A stretch of DNA of 64,000 nt from Gymnopilus junonius (taxonomy: Eukaryota; Basidiomycota; Agaricomycetes; Agaricales; Galerinaceae). The translations under genes were made by a program, and so were the position numbers. The notes under the pieces were generated by a model that saw only the letters and a list, made by a program, of their open reading frames with translations, made no database searches and was not told the DNA's origin. How positions within the stretch are numbered: position 1 is the stretch's first letter; the number at the start of each line of letters is the position of its first letter. Shown here one piece after another: positions 1-11,638 of the stretch. The DNA lies in the NCBI GenBank assembly GCA_015501075.1, contig JADNYJ010000011.1, forward strand, positions 1 to 64,000, given 5' to 3'.

Positions 1-184
1 AAGAAGGAAGGAGATGGTGGAGAAGTATGGCTGAGCTGTCTTGAAGGACTATGTGATTCCAACTGAGAGGAATTGCAACAGCTTAAGGACAATCAGGGAG
101 GAGGAAGAGGAAAAGCGAGCAGCTCATGAACAACATGAGGAGGTGGAGGTTGAAGAGGAGCTTGGACAGCCAGCAGACAATTAA
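1..184 (+). pseudogene. 3' end of an unidentified ORF, cut by the window edge
   Basis: One plus-strand frame reads as a plausible charged C-terminus (YVIPTERNCNSL, then an E/K/R-rich stretch and EVEVEEELGQPADN) ending at a TAA at 182-184. The same frame carries a TGA near position 33, so the piece is broken or mis-framed. It lies tail to tail with the decayed Tnp2 transposase next door and is probably transposon-related. The family is not recognised. Confidence 0.3.
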
Positions 185-465
185 ATTCTATGCAAATGTA
201 TTTTATTGATATGACTTCTTTCTTCCTCTATTTAAAGCTAAACAAACCACTAAAGTTTCACAATCAATTCCATATGTTCCTGGTGGCCATTGGAAAGTTG
301 TAAGATGAGTCAAGATATGATGAGGCTCGATAATAACTAGTTCTGAGTCATCACTGGGCTGAGAATCAAAAATCCATGCCTTGAAACCTGGATAGTTGAT
401 AAATGGTGCACATTCCTCCTCTTCAACTGGAAGAACTCAGTGTGGACGGATAATGATAAAAGTCT

Positions 466-3060
466 TCAGTGTTGCTTCCAATGGAAGCTGCCTAATTTTT
501 CAATAAATCCAGTAGCATGGCTATGTGTTAAAGGATTATAGAAATGAATTGCACTGTTGCCCCTGTGTGATCTTTGGCAGCTGAAGGTATGTTCACCTTG
601 ATGTATCTGAAGAGGACATCTTGCATGGGTTGGGAGAACATTTGAGTTTACAGGGTGTGGAAGGTCATTCCAGTGCCGAAATAGATGACCTGTGTGCTGG
701 AGATACTGTAAAAGTGCACCATAGTCCCTATCATCAAGCTTGGGTGCTTGTGCTAAGACCTCTGCAGCTTCAATAGGAGTAAGACTGGTGTTCCTAGGGG
801 ATTCAGCTGAAGAATTCAAAATAGAGGAAAACTCTTTCATCCCTGGTCTGGTCCCATCATATAGAAGAGCTTCTAGGCGGGCTCGATGACTAAATTGGTG
901 AAGCATTGTAAGGTCCATATCACCTAAATTCACAGTAAGGTATTGCAGTTTCTGGAAAGAAAAATAACTTACTAAGCCATCGGTTTGTTTAGTACTCTGT
1001 AGCATGTCATTGACATGTTCACCAAAAAATTCACTCAGGGATGGCATTGGGCCCCAGCATTTTAGAAGATCACTATTGTGCATTGCATAATGATGATTTG
1101 GCATAGATGGGAAGTGTGGAAATAGCTGTTGGATAGCTGCCCGATAAGTGACATAGTGTTGCATATAGTCATCAGCCTTTTGGAGAGATGTTGTAAATGA
1201 TGCGATGATGTTTGTTGCTGAAACAAGATGATGAAAACACTGAAGAAGCTCCTGACCAAAGTCTGTTGCATTTGTTCCATGCCATAGTTGAGGAGTAATT
1301 AAAGGAAAGATGCTGGTAAAAAGTGTAAGATATTCATGAGCCTTGAGTTTACCATGACTTGGATCCCCGAGATTGACTGGTGGACATTGTACCCAGGTTG
1401 GAAGAGTAATATTCTCAATGGAGCTGTGGATGGTCTGGAGCTGGGCTTCAGAAAAGTTGAATGGAGGAGTATCAAGGGAAAGTGGGGGAATAAAGTCAGG
1501 ATCATGAAGATCATCCATGTCAGTATCATGTGCAAAAAGTGGTTGAGTGGGTGTTGTTGGAGATGAAGAGTCAAGTGACTTAAGTGTGGTGGATTGATGG
1601 TGAAGGAGAGTCTGGTGGCAACATGCAACATTGCTCTTGCTGCCTGGTTATCATATTCAGCAACCTCTTGGCACAATTCATCAAGTTCTGAGCCTGAATC
1701 TGAGATATCTGCATCAGTCCACTATTCATCGAGATCAACGTCCTTAAGCTTTTCTTCCTGTTTTTCATCATGGCCAATACCCCAGAGTGTGCAAAGGTGA
1801 TATTTGAGGATACCTTCAACCTAGTTATGGAGAAATCCCAGAATTGTGTGATTAACAGGGTCCCAGTAAGAAAGCCAGTGTAGAGATGTCCAACGCACAC
1901 CTGTTTCTGTTTCTTTAGCAGCTCAGCCAGTCTTGGTAGTCAGATTGAGCCATTCCTTTGCTTGATCTTGGACCTCTTTGCCATTTCACCTTTGCCAGAA
2001 TTGGAAATTGAGGTCTTCAATTTGGTCCTGAGTTGAAAGACAAAAGGAACAGTACATATTTGCTGAATGTGCAAGAAATCCAGAGACCTTGTTATTTGCC
2101 TCTAGATCAGCAATCAATGGTACTGCTTTGACAGTGTTTGGGACTCCTTCTGGGTGCCTGAAGGTTGGTACAGAATAACCTGTGTTATACTTTTGAAGAG
2201 AGCTGACAACAGGATCAAGAAGGTGAGAAATGGTTGTTGGATTTGGTGCATGAGGGGAAGGAGTAAGTCCAACAAGAAAAGTGTTCTCTGGCCAATAGCG
2301 AAGGTGAGGAGGTAGATTCAGGCAATATAGCAAAATGGTGCCAGAGGATGCTTTCTTTCCTAGAAAATTTCAAGAATCCTGAGTATTTAGTCTAGTCTAG
2401 AAAAAAGAATTCCTCACCAGCTATTTTATTGGAATATGGATTAAACCAGTCCACATAGACTGCAAAAATTAAATGGTATGGTGATTGAACAGAGTCATAT
2501 ACCTCTTGCCATGCAGGGCTATCCTGAATGTCTTCCATCTCACTGCCAAATGCTGCTGAGTGACGGGCAGTTCTATGTCAGTTCCACGTTTCCTGAAGAC
2601 TATCCTCAATAATTTGGCATGACAGAAAAAAATGTAGCCAAGAGTCAAAGGACTGTGTTGTGTAAAGACATTGTAGTACCCATTTTGGACCCTGTGATGA
2701 ATTCTTTAGCTTCCATAATGGGGTATTGCAGGAACGCAATTTGGGCGAGGCCTTCCATTCACACTGCCAAGGTATAGGACATGAATAAACAGAGAAGCAC
2801 TTGGGACAGCAGGCAGTTCGAACAAGTTCAGGTTCTAGAGAACAGTGTACATATGTTGATCGGACATCATGAGGGATTTTGATCTGAGGAAGGTTGATGT
2901 TGAATCCAGATGCAAAGAGAGCTGACTGAACTAGTTGAAGAGTGATAGTTAAAATAACCTCAATTGCATGAAGAAGCATATTAGCAGCAGATTGGCTAAG
3001 ATGCATCCAAAGGTGTAGCCAGGCCACAAGAAGAGCAACCATCTCCACAATAGTTGCAAA
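466..3060 (-). pseudogene. Decayed Tnp2-family (CACTA/En-Spm type) transposase
   Basis: Several minus-strand blocks read in order as a basidiomycete Tnp2 transposase. The N-terminal block (about 3048-2578) has the Cys-rich CCPKCFSVY...CNTPLWK zinc-like segment. It continues at about 2570-2410 with DSPAWQEV and LIFAVYVDWFNPYSNKIAG. At 2333-1986 comes CLNLPPHLRYWPENTFL with a conserved CSFC. At 1518-466 come NHHYAMHNSDLLKCWGP, LSEFFGEHVNDMLQ and MDLTMLHQFSHRARLEALL. The blocks lie in different frames with stop codons between them, more than introns alone explain, so the copy is probably inactive. In this family the protein cuts and joins DNA through a DDE-type RNase H fold; the catalytic acids could not be assigned here. 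Terminal inverted repeats were not identified. Confidence 0.8.
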
Positions 3061-4560
3061 GGAAAATGAAAGATCTGTCTAATCTGTATAAGTAGCCTTG
3101 AAAAGAAGATATTTGACTAACCTTTGGAAGGTTTTGCACCCTGACTTTGGCTCAGATTTGGCTGTGGGACATCTGGAGTTTACGATGCTTTTACATAAGT
3201 AAAATATCATTCTTTTAGAGGACGTTCTTGTAACGCTCTGTGATCCTGCAGCATCTCAACATGTCTGCAATCAGGACAATGGCATGCTTGTTTGGCTTTG
3301 TCCAGCTCTGCAGTCAAGGTGATGGTGTGCTTGTCCAGCTTTATCTGGCATATTCTTCTGCCATGTTCTTTTTCTTCAACAAACCATTGGTTCTTGTCAT
3401 GGCAGTATTCTCTGTTTGTTGTTAAATTTTACTACTGTGAAACTTGTTTTGTATGTATAAATATTAATGGGCTCGTTTGGTGGAAATATGTCTTTGGAAG
3501 ATGGCTGTGAATGGAGCCCTAGTGCAAGGCAGTTATATTTAGATTCAGATTATTTTTAAATGCTGTATCTTATCTGCTGATATAAGTGGCATCCCTCCGC
3601 CGCTTATATAATATAATAAGTTACAGGGCCACTGGAATTAATGTTTGAAAGTCTGGTCTGGTCCAGTTTTTGGGTGCCCGAGGACCCTAACCGAGACTGA
3701 GACCAGTTAGGTAAAATTAGAAATGTCTAAATAACTGGACCGGACTGCAACTAACTGGTCTTGATCAGTCTTGTGCAGTTATTTGCAGTTATACAGTTAT
3801 AACCAGTTATCAACCAGTTATAACCAGTTTTTTTGGCATAAATAATTGTCTCATAGTGTAAACTAAATGAAATGTTCAAGGGCACGATAGTTCTGTGTGT
3901 ATCGCTTTTTATTCTTCCCTGACGTCGATACTCAACCTCTCTTTCAGACCACTGGCCTTATCCACTATTACCAAAAGTACAGGCAAGAATGAGTATATAA
4001 TGATGTCAACAATGATGGAGGAGAAGGTATTACTATGCTATTGTACACTGATATGCATAGAATGTGACTTGTGAAGAAAAGTCTCTTATCGTGGGGCCTC
4101 ATTAGAGGCTATGCAAAAGATTGCCCGAGATCAAGGTGCAATCCTGGTACGTGGAATGTTTTACTTCCGCCTATCAGGCCAGATCAGTGTTTCAGCCTTT
4201 TGGGCGATTTTATTCATTGCGCCCACAATGGGAACTTTTGTATTTGGGGCATTCCCAGCTCCTGCAAAGCCTTTAGCAAGAAAAATATTTTCGGAGTCAC
4301 ATTTAGGATGCTCTTAGAATGTTTTTATGTCTGATAAAATGTCGAACCAGTTACAACGAGAGTCGAGAATGGAAATAATACTACTCTAATATTCTGGCGG
4401 GTTCAAGTTTTCGCTGTGGCTGTGAACAACGTGTGAATACTAATAGTAACGCAATGGTAACGTGTACGCTGTTACAGTGTAACGTGATTACCTCCATGTC
4501 ATCAACACTTGACGTGAGCGACGCCTTCCCCAGGACCGAACTCGTTGATCTTCACCCAAC
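3061..4560. other. Intergenic, AT-rich, no recognisable gene
   Basis: Only short unrelated ORFs occur (for example 4071-4334 plus) and none resembles a known protein. The stretch contains the ACCAGTT-rich repeat listed separately and ends with the presumed promoter of the kinase-like gene starting at 4561. Confidence 0.5.
3650..3830. repeat. Degenerate repeat of ACCAGTT / AACTGGT units
   Basis: Many imperfect copies of a CAGTTAT / AACCAGTT / AACTGGTC word occur in both orientations, for example TAACCAGTTATCAACCAGTT near 3800-3830. Such tracts are common next to or within transposons in agaricomycetes. No target-site duplication or full element was found. Confidence 0.6.
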
Positions 4561-6140
4561 ATGGTCTTGGTGAGCTCCTTAGCTCATTGTATATACTTCT
4601 ACCTCATGTTGCAGGATCTCTGGATTTCTAGATTCCGTTTGACCCTGCCGATGTCCAATTCGATATAGAGGACAGGTGGAAATGGTGGGATTCAATGCGG
4701 AGTTGGTTTTCAGAGCGAGGCTACACCCTTTATGACTACGTTGTGAACGGTGACAATGAGAGGCATTATACTCATTGGCGACCTACCAAGCTCTGTCCGG
4801 GACCTGTCAGTTTTCCATATCCTCACATGGGATCAGACAACGACCCTGTGGGATACTCGAACAATTATGGAGAGGCAAGGACTTGAATGCGAGAGGAGGT
4901 TGTTTTTGCTAACAACCTTTAGGGTCGCGTTGTTTTTGCTCAAGATAATGAAGGTTGTCATCTCGCCATCAAACTCGTGAAGGGAGGCTCCGAGGAACTC
5001 GACGTACTGGGGCATTTGAAGAACGAAGCTGATCTGAGGGACGCAAAGTCATTTCCCTGTGTTCTGCCCATCCTTGACCTCCTTCCTTGTGAATGTCACT
5101 GGTTTGCTATCATGCCAAGGTATAGCGTTTTATCTTGCTACGATATCCATTTTACGCCATGTATGCAGATGGGGAGAAGTTACCTTGGAGCCCTGGTTTC
5201 CTACCTTATATCATGCAGTAAAATTCATTCAATCTCTTCTCAAGGTGAAGTTCCAACCAAATATGCCAATTTCTATTCTTACATGTTTCATAGGGCTTGA
5301 TTTTTCTTCACAGTCGTCGCATTTTCCATAGAGTTCGTGTATTATTTCATTTGAAATCGACTTATTTTATCGACCCTTGCCATTATAGGATGTAGGGCAG
5401 AGGAATATTCTCGTGAACAGGTTGACCGGATTCAAAAAAACTAGTGTTGCATATAAAATGCATTTCGAACTCGAAGAGGACGGGAAATTGCTATACGCTT
5501 TATTTGACTTTGATCGCGCTATCATGCTTGATGTAGAAACGTATGGGGAAAACCCTATGCTGCCTATCTGCCTTGTTGACCGAGGCTTTTTCGTTCCACC
5601 TTATGAACGTCTACTTGGCTATCCCGACTTCGACCCATTCAAATATGATGTCGCTTGTCTTGGGATTTACTTTGATCGAATTTTCGCGGTATTATTATTA
5701 CCATTGTTTATTGACCTCCTTACTAATGCAACACGCGCCTTGCAGAGCTATATCCTCGACGCCCCTCTGCTGGCACCTTTGATTGATGGGATGCTAACGG
5801 CCGACATTCACAAGCGCTTCTCCGCTGCGCAAGCGCTTAGCTTTACGGAAAATATACTGGGTACAGTGTCGCAGTCGACCCTGTCCTTCAAAAATCGCCA
5901 ACATGGACAGGTAATTATTATGAGCATGACCGATGGAAGGATCTACCTGAAGATTTCGTGGCAACGTGGGCATCATATCGTGATCACAGCTTGTCTCGTT
6001 TTACACGATTCCAGATCTGGTTTATGTTCACGGGCAGATCGCCAGCGTGGTATATATTGCATACTTGTCGATGCATGCATCGAGCTGTTTCAAGTTTTGT
6101 CGAGGCCCTCGCGGCCATGTTCTTTTCCAAGCTTCGATAA
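4561..6140 (+). pseudogene. Divergent protein kinase-like gene, copy 1 (frameshift near the 3' end)
   Basis: Model: exons 4561-4569 (M-V-L), 4632-4874, 4923-5119, 5169-5244, 5294-5332, 5389-5688, 5746-6140. Kinase landmarks in order: AIK lysine in HLAIKLVKGG; HR at the end of the 39-nt micro-exon 5294-5332 joined to DVGQRNILVN in the next exon (an HRDxxxxN catalytic loop); DFD in place of DFG (ALFDFDRA); and DVACLG (subdomain IX). All metal and base residues are present. The intron after 4874 has a GC donor. Just downstream of the kinase domain, at about 5903, the frame shifts relative to copy 3. The tail (YYEHDRWKDLPEDF to MFFSKLR, stop 6138-6140) then reads in another frame, so the C-terminal region is broken or a sequencing error is present. 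The substrate is unknown. The family is an agaricomycete-type kinase expansion. Confidence 0.7.
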
Positions 6141-6219
6141 CCACGTATACCCATTCATCTGTCGTATAATTAATGATCATCAGTGACAGGTTGATAAACT
6201 GGTTCTCCGTATCACCAAT

Positions 6220-6402
6220 TTACCGATTTATGCCACTCAGCTGAATTTCGATATGTGACTTACCACTTTCGGCAGACTTATTTTCTACTGATAACAATGT
6301 GGGCGCACTCATTGCTTCTCCACAGCTTCTTCGAATTGCATATCCTAGCAGCTGACTTTTTCCTCCACCTGGGAAGCCATTTTTTCCCAGAATCGCATAC
6401 AC
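6220..6402 (-). pseudogene. P-loop NTPase fragment, SMC/RecF-like appearance
   Basis: A 60-codon minus-strand stretch contains AILGKNGFPGGGKSQLL, a Walker A-like GxxGxGKS, followed by SVENKSAESG and HIEIQLS. The order resembles the N-terminal ATPase half of SMC/RecF-type proteins, with FPG inserted into the loop. A splice donor (GTAAGT) follows ESG, but no continuation was found. Best read as an orphan or decayed fragment; chance resemblance is possible. Confidence 0.3.
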
Positions 6403-6486
6403 GCTGAACGGTTTATAGAACTGTACCTATGATTGATTCCTCGCTTGATCTCTTGTTCCCGCCATCTTGAACACCAGTTGTGGGAT

Positions 6487-7787
6487 ATGCCTGATAATTC
6501 CTCCACTTCTCGAACCAATCCCCCAGCCTACGATAGTGCAGCTAATTGGAACGGGCAAGGGGCACAGAACCCTCCTCCAGCCTCCGTTCCACCATCTAGC
6601 CAGGTGTTTGCCGTAGGGAGTGAGTGTCGGTTGGTCAAGGAAGAAACTGCCGATGTCACCCCACGGGAGATTGCACTTCATGACTTACAAGTTGGAGATG
6701 TGAACCCTTCTAGGATCCAATGCCGAGCACGAAAACGGGTAACGATTGCTGGCGTGTCCAGTCGACGTACAGTACATGTAAAGAAGCCAGTCAATCTGCT
6801 CTTTCAAATACTCATCTCCGTGACAATATAGGAAGCAAGCCCTACTTCTCCGAGGCACGCACTCTACATTGTAACGGTCCAGCAGGTTGTTACGGTGTCT
6901 CGTGTAGCTGAAACAGCACCCCGTTACAACTGTCCCCATTCGGTTCTCAAGCGGACCATTAACATAGACGAAATGTCCGATAAAACTTTTGAGGTAATGA
7001 AGAACTCGTCTTGGGTAAAACAACTCTGATCGACCGCTGGTGACAGGATAACGAGGTCCTTTTTCTAAGGGAGCCTTTCAGTGGTATGGCAGAAAATACG
7101 CATGTCAAAGTCCTTCGAGTTCGTACGTCTCAGGTATGTCGTCTTTACAAAAGGGCCTGAGCATTTATATACGGCAGTCACTGACATCATTTCGACTTCA
7201 CGTCTCAGCTCAAGAAGACCTTTACTTCACTCAAAAACGTCTCTTATTCTGTAGCGCCTGTGGACCAAGAGAGACTTAAATTAGAGTACACTGTGGATCG
7301 TATGTTGACTCATGACGAGTTGACTAGTGCTTGAGTCCTGACAAGTCCCTGTGTTTGCGGTTTTTCTTTTCGTCGACTTCAAACTCATGTAGATGTAAGT
7401 AATCTAGCTGCAGATATTTCCAAGAGATTTACGGCAGTCAAGGCACTGACTTTCATGGACAAAATATTGGCAAATTTGCCACCGTCTAAGCTTTTACCCC
7501 CACTTCCATACAATAGACTACTCAAGAGGTACTTTGAACACGACATGTGGAAAGGTTTGCCTGAATCCTTCAAAGCTGAATGGGGGTCGCATCGGGAAGA
7601 CATTCATTCCATCTCAATGCGACTCCACATGTGGCTTGCATTTCATATTAATATCAGGGGATGGCACATTACTTATTGGTGGCAATATGCAGTCCGTTCG
7701 CTGTTCAATGTTCCGTTGAAGATTATGAGCATCATCAAAGCAACCTTCTCTTCGGTCTTCAAGTATGCGTTGGGCGGATCAAAATAG
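6487..7787 (+). CDS. Hypothetical 341-aa protein
   Basis: Five exons join in phase: 6487-6777, 6832-6993, 7047-7133, 7209-7299, 7393-7787 (1026 nt). All four introns are GT-AG, 53-93 nt. The N-terminus is Pro/Ser/Asn-rich and probably disordered (residues 1-45). The middle has a hydrophobic strand-like run (LYIVTVQQVVTVSRV). The C-terminal half is helical and basic-aromatic, with LPPSKLLPPLPYNRLLKRYF, HDMWKGLPESFKAEW, and a final WHITYWWQYAVRSLFNVP that could be membrane-proximal. The consistent phase across five exons argues for a real gene. No catalytic motif or family was recognised. It is not a homologue of the neighbouring kinases. Confidence 0.65.
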
Positions 7788-7967
7788 CTACACGGCCCTT
7801 CCTCAGGTCTGGAGGAGATCATATTAAAGTATGGAACGGACTCTAGGGAGGTCGGCTATGATCTTTTTCTTTTTTCTTGGACAGTCGGTGGTATATGAAA
7901 CCTGAAGTAGGACATTTAATAGAATTGTTGTACATTTTCCTCTCATAAATTACGAGCAGGTGTCTTC

Positions 7968-10115
7968 TCAACTCAAACTTGACACTCCGCTCCTCTTGAG
8001 GTCTACGCCGAAGATGTAAATCCAAAACATAATCCAAAAGAAAAGATCGAAAGGAAAAGAGGAACCTACTCTTTGGAATATTCGGCCTGACAGCATTAGC
8101 CCACACAGTAGTGAATGCACTGAGAAAGGGAGTCAGAAAGAAATTTCGAGCTGAAATGAAAACTAGCAAAATTCCTGTTGGGTTACTCACTCGGGTTGAC
8201 CCAAATCGTTAAGCTGCCCAGGTTCCAAGCTGCCAGTGTCTGCACCACAGCAGGGTGCGGACGTGCCCCAGACTATGCGCAAAATGCGTCAGTCAGTCAT
8301 CGGCAGCGCTGAACATGAGAGGGAGAGCCATACTGGGTCCAGCAGCCCAGATCGACCAGCCGATGTAAACATCGTTAGTGGCGAGGTAGTCGAGCATGGT
8401 GTCGATGAACTGATTGATGTAAGGGAGAAAAATAAGGAATTAGGCTTGGGGTGGATTTCAAAGAGAGTTTATTGACGAACTTGGAAGCAGTTCTCGTTGT
8501 TCCCTCCTCCGAATTCACTGATCACGGCTCTGTTGGGAATGTGAATATTATTAGTTGGGTTTAAGAGAAATTTTGAGGCAGGAAATGATACTTGCTTGAG
8601 ATGGTTCTCCTGCAACCATATCGTCAGGTTCGCCAGATTGGAAGGGGCTGTTAAATACAAAATTTTAGACGGATATGTCGTACAAAGTAAATGGCAAGAA
8701 AATACGAACCAGGTTGCATGCACTCGTCATGACTGCCCGAAAAATCAATATCCAAATACTATCACAGAGTAATTGTAATTACTCCTCTGTCATCTGGCCA
8801 CCAATAAACAATAAATAAACAATCTCAAAGAACCCACCTCATGGATATCAATAGCCGTATTCCTCAGCGGATCCACTAGCTTGTTCAAAAACTGACTCGA
8901 GGGCGCATCATTCGCCCCCGTCGTCTGCGTCCATGAATGACCGCCCGTGAACCCGTTGCCAGGTGCGAGGATCAGCTGAGGCGCTCCGGCAGCGCGGATG
9001 TGGTCGATCGCGACTTGGTTGTTGAGCAGGATAAGTTGGGTTGGCTAGACCAAACGAGTATGTATCGGTTACGTGCACCAGGAGGAATGAAAAAAAAAAG
9101 AAAAAGGAGGGTACCATGTCATGTGGCTCGTTGTTGATCCCGAATACGACTTTAGGGTTGGATATGAATCGACGGGCGAGTTCACCCCAGAATTGGCCGA
9201 ATTGGAGGGTGGTGGCTGCTGTGGGATCTGTGGTGTTTCCTATGACCTGTTTAATTTGAAATAAAGATAAACGTAATGGTTAAAGGAAGGTTTGACATGA
9301 TGAGCAGGAAGATAGGAGGAAAGAGGACGTACGCTCCCGGAGAATGGTTGACTCGAGGGATCACTGGTCGGTAATTGAAAGAGTAAGTAAGTCAGGGAAA
9401 TGAGACATGATAAGTATATGGGATTTCACGCACTTGTATCGCATATAATTATGCGGATCAATAAGCGCATAAGCACCTTTCGTGAGCGTGATATAATTCA
9501 CCGCGTCCGCGTATTCACTGAAATACTGTCGAATAAAAAAGAAACAACCAGGGATTTCAGCTCAGGAGAAGTATAAAACAAAACATAATAGATAAGTGAA
9601 AGAAGAACGTGGAGATGGTACTCACCGTCTCATTGAACCGCGCCCCAAGACCAAACTCGAGCGGCGCCATACGCTCCATGAGGAACGTCACACGAAAAAA
9701 GTTGATCTTCTCTTGGTCGACGAAGATGTCGATCGTGCTCTAGAGTGAATGAGATCACAATGTGTATGTCAACAATCGTCAAACGAAGATAAAGTATAAA
9801 AGGCGTCATTCCGGAAACCTTATTAATGAACGCATAGTCCACCCCAAATCGACCTGGGAGGCCTTGGCCTTTTACACCGAACACGCCGAATTCGCCTCCG
9901 GACTTGAAGTGATGATGAAGAATGGAGTTTAGGATACGAGGAGCATAGGGTGGGAGGAAGTTGGGTGGGGGGTTAATAAAAGAAAGTCAGAGAGGTGATG
10001 CATGAGAGGGTAGGTTTGAAGGGCGAATACTCACTTCATTGACGCCTGCGTATAGAATTTTGGCCAGCGCTACTGTGCTGCTGGTGAGGAGCGTGAGGAG
10101 CGGTGCGAGGAACAT
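7968..10115 (-). CDS. Secreted glycoside hydrolase family 5 endoglucanase (GH5)
   Basis: Fourteen exons join in phase: 10115-10035, 9902-9819, 9739-9626, 9525-9434, 9363-9333, 9246-9115, 9044-8838, 8758-8710, 8647-8596, 8529-8481, 8409-8334, 8272-8191, 8119-8070, 8002-7968. The total is 1134 nt, 377 aa. Residues 1-18 are a signal peptide (MFLAPLLTLLTSSTVALA). GH5 landmarks: GGEFG near the start; FFRVTFLMERM; LIDPHNYMRY; FGINNEPHDM with the acid/base Glu; ILAPGNGFTGGHSW; IDIHEYLDIDFSGSHDEC; and VISEFGGG with the nucleophile Glu. The C-terminus is NAVRPNIPKNL. There is no CBM1 cellulose-binding module. The enzyme should cut internal beta-1,4-glucan bonds outside the cell. The intron 8595-8530 has a GC donor and is needed to join HLK to AVISEFGGG. 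The subfamily is probably GH5_5, by overall resemblance. Confidence 0.93.
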
Positions 10116-11638
10116 TGGTGAAAACTTGAAAGAGAGAGAGAGGCTGTGAGTTGAGATACTATGGGTTGGGAGTTGTGAGTTGTGAGGTGTAAGATTAATA
10201 CCGGAAGCGAAAGTGCGCTCCTGTTGCTTGAGTAGAGTATATATATAATCTTTATGAAGGACGTTGTTGTCATGATTTGTATCATATTTTTTTTCGGGGG
10301 GACCTTAAAAAAATCCCGGTGAGAGTGTAAGAGAAGGACAGGAAAAGAAGAGCTTGAGAGGACACCGTACTAACTAAGTAACCTTACCCACCGAGAAAAA
10401 GTAGCGTCCGGCGGGAAAGTGGCCATGGGGTATGAGGAGTGCCTACATCGGTACCATTGCACGCCGGTTCCGAAATTTTGAGGATTGAAATTCACGTATC
10501 CGCTGGCGAGGAAGTGGAGAATCTCCGGGTGGTAAAAGTCAAGCGGTGGAGGTTGGTGCGCTGGCTGGGAATAAACGTATCTAATTATTGCATTTTTCTT
10601 CCAGGCAGAACGGATAGACGGACGACGTTACCCACAGAGCGGTAAAAAACTCCTTTGAAATTCGTATCCTAGTGGCGTTGGGATACGTACGAGCAGCTAG
10701 GTAGTATGTAGCGACATGTCGCTGGCGATGACCTGGCAGGACTTGGGATTCTTCGGTGGATTTTGAAATTAAGAATGGATCTTGTGTGAAGGAAGAGAAG
10801 GGATGGGTCGTGAGAGGAACGGAATGGTCCGATGAAGTTGTGGAGGCTTTCGGATGGAAGTTGGAATGCGTCTGAGCTGTCATGGAATCGAGATTTATGA
10901 AGAGCTGTCTGATATGTACGGTATCCTCCTGGATCTACTAAATTCCAAATTCCATCTGAATCCAAACCAGTTGGTGCCTTCCATTTGGCAGGCTTGTAGG
11001 TCACGTCGCTTGTATACTCTATGTATAGGCCATGAGCGTTGCTCACGACTACAAATCATGATTCACTGCCAAGTGCTAGGCTTGGAGGTCGTACGTGGTC
11101 GTGGTCCAGGCGTGTTCCGAAAAAAAAAATAAACTAGGGTGAATTTGTCAGGCCCAGGGTGGCAAGTGATTTGTAACTCGCATTGGGATTGGATGTGTGC
11201 GATTGGGTTCTACTTGTCAGGCTTCGAATTGTACGTATTCGTTTCGGGTACAGCAGCTGTGGGAGTCAGCAGATTCATTTTTTGGTTTTTGGTGGGTTTT
11301 TTTTTGGAGCCTAGAGGGTGTAGACTGATTCGCGGGCTTCTGGATTGGAAAGAAGGACGCAAGGGCCAACACGAACTTGCTAGTTTTGTTCCGTCATGGG
11401 CATGATCGGCCGAGTTTTGTTAGTGCAGTATATCGCCTAAGGGTTTAATAAACGAGAAAAGATGGTGAACTTTATAATTATGGACAACGGAAGTTCAGAT
11501 AGGGGGACGGACCTACTAGGAAAGTTCTGAAAATTGGATCCCCGCTGCGAAAGTTTCGAACGCCCGCCAACACGGCAACGTTTTTTTTCACATAAACGAA
11601 AGAGGAAAAAAAAGTGAAAAGGCATGCTCTGAATCACC
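10116..11638. other. Divergent intergenic region between GH5 and the Cys4 gene
   Basis: The two genes are transcribed away from each other, so this 1.5 kb holds both promoters. A TATATATA run at about 10240-10247 lies roughly 125 nt upstream of the GH5 start and may be its core promoter. Overlapping ORFs on both strands (10581-11046) are short and mutually exclusive, and were not accepted as genes. Confidence 0.5.
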
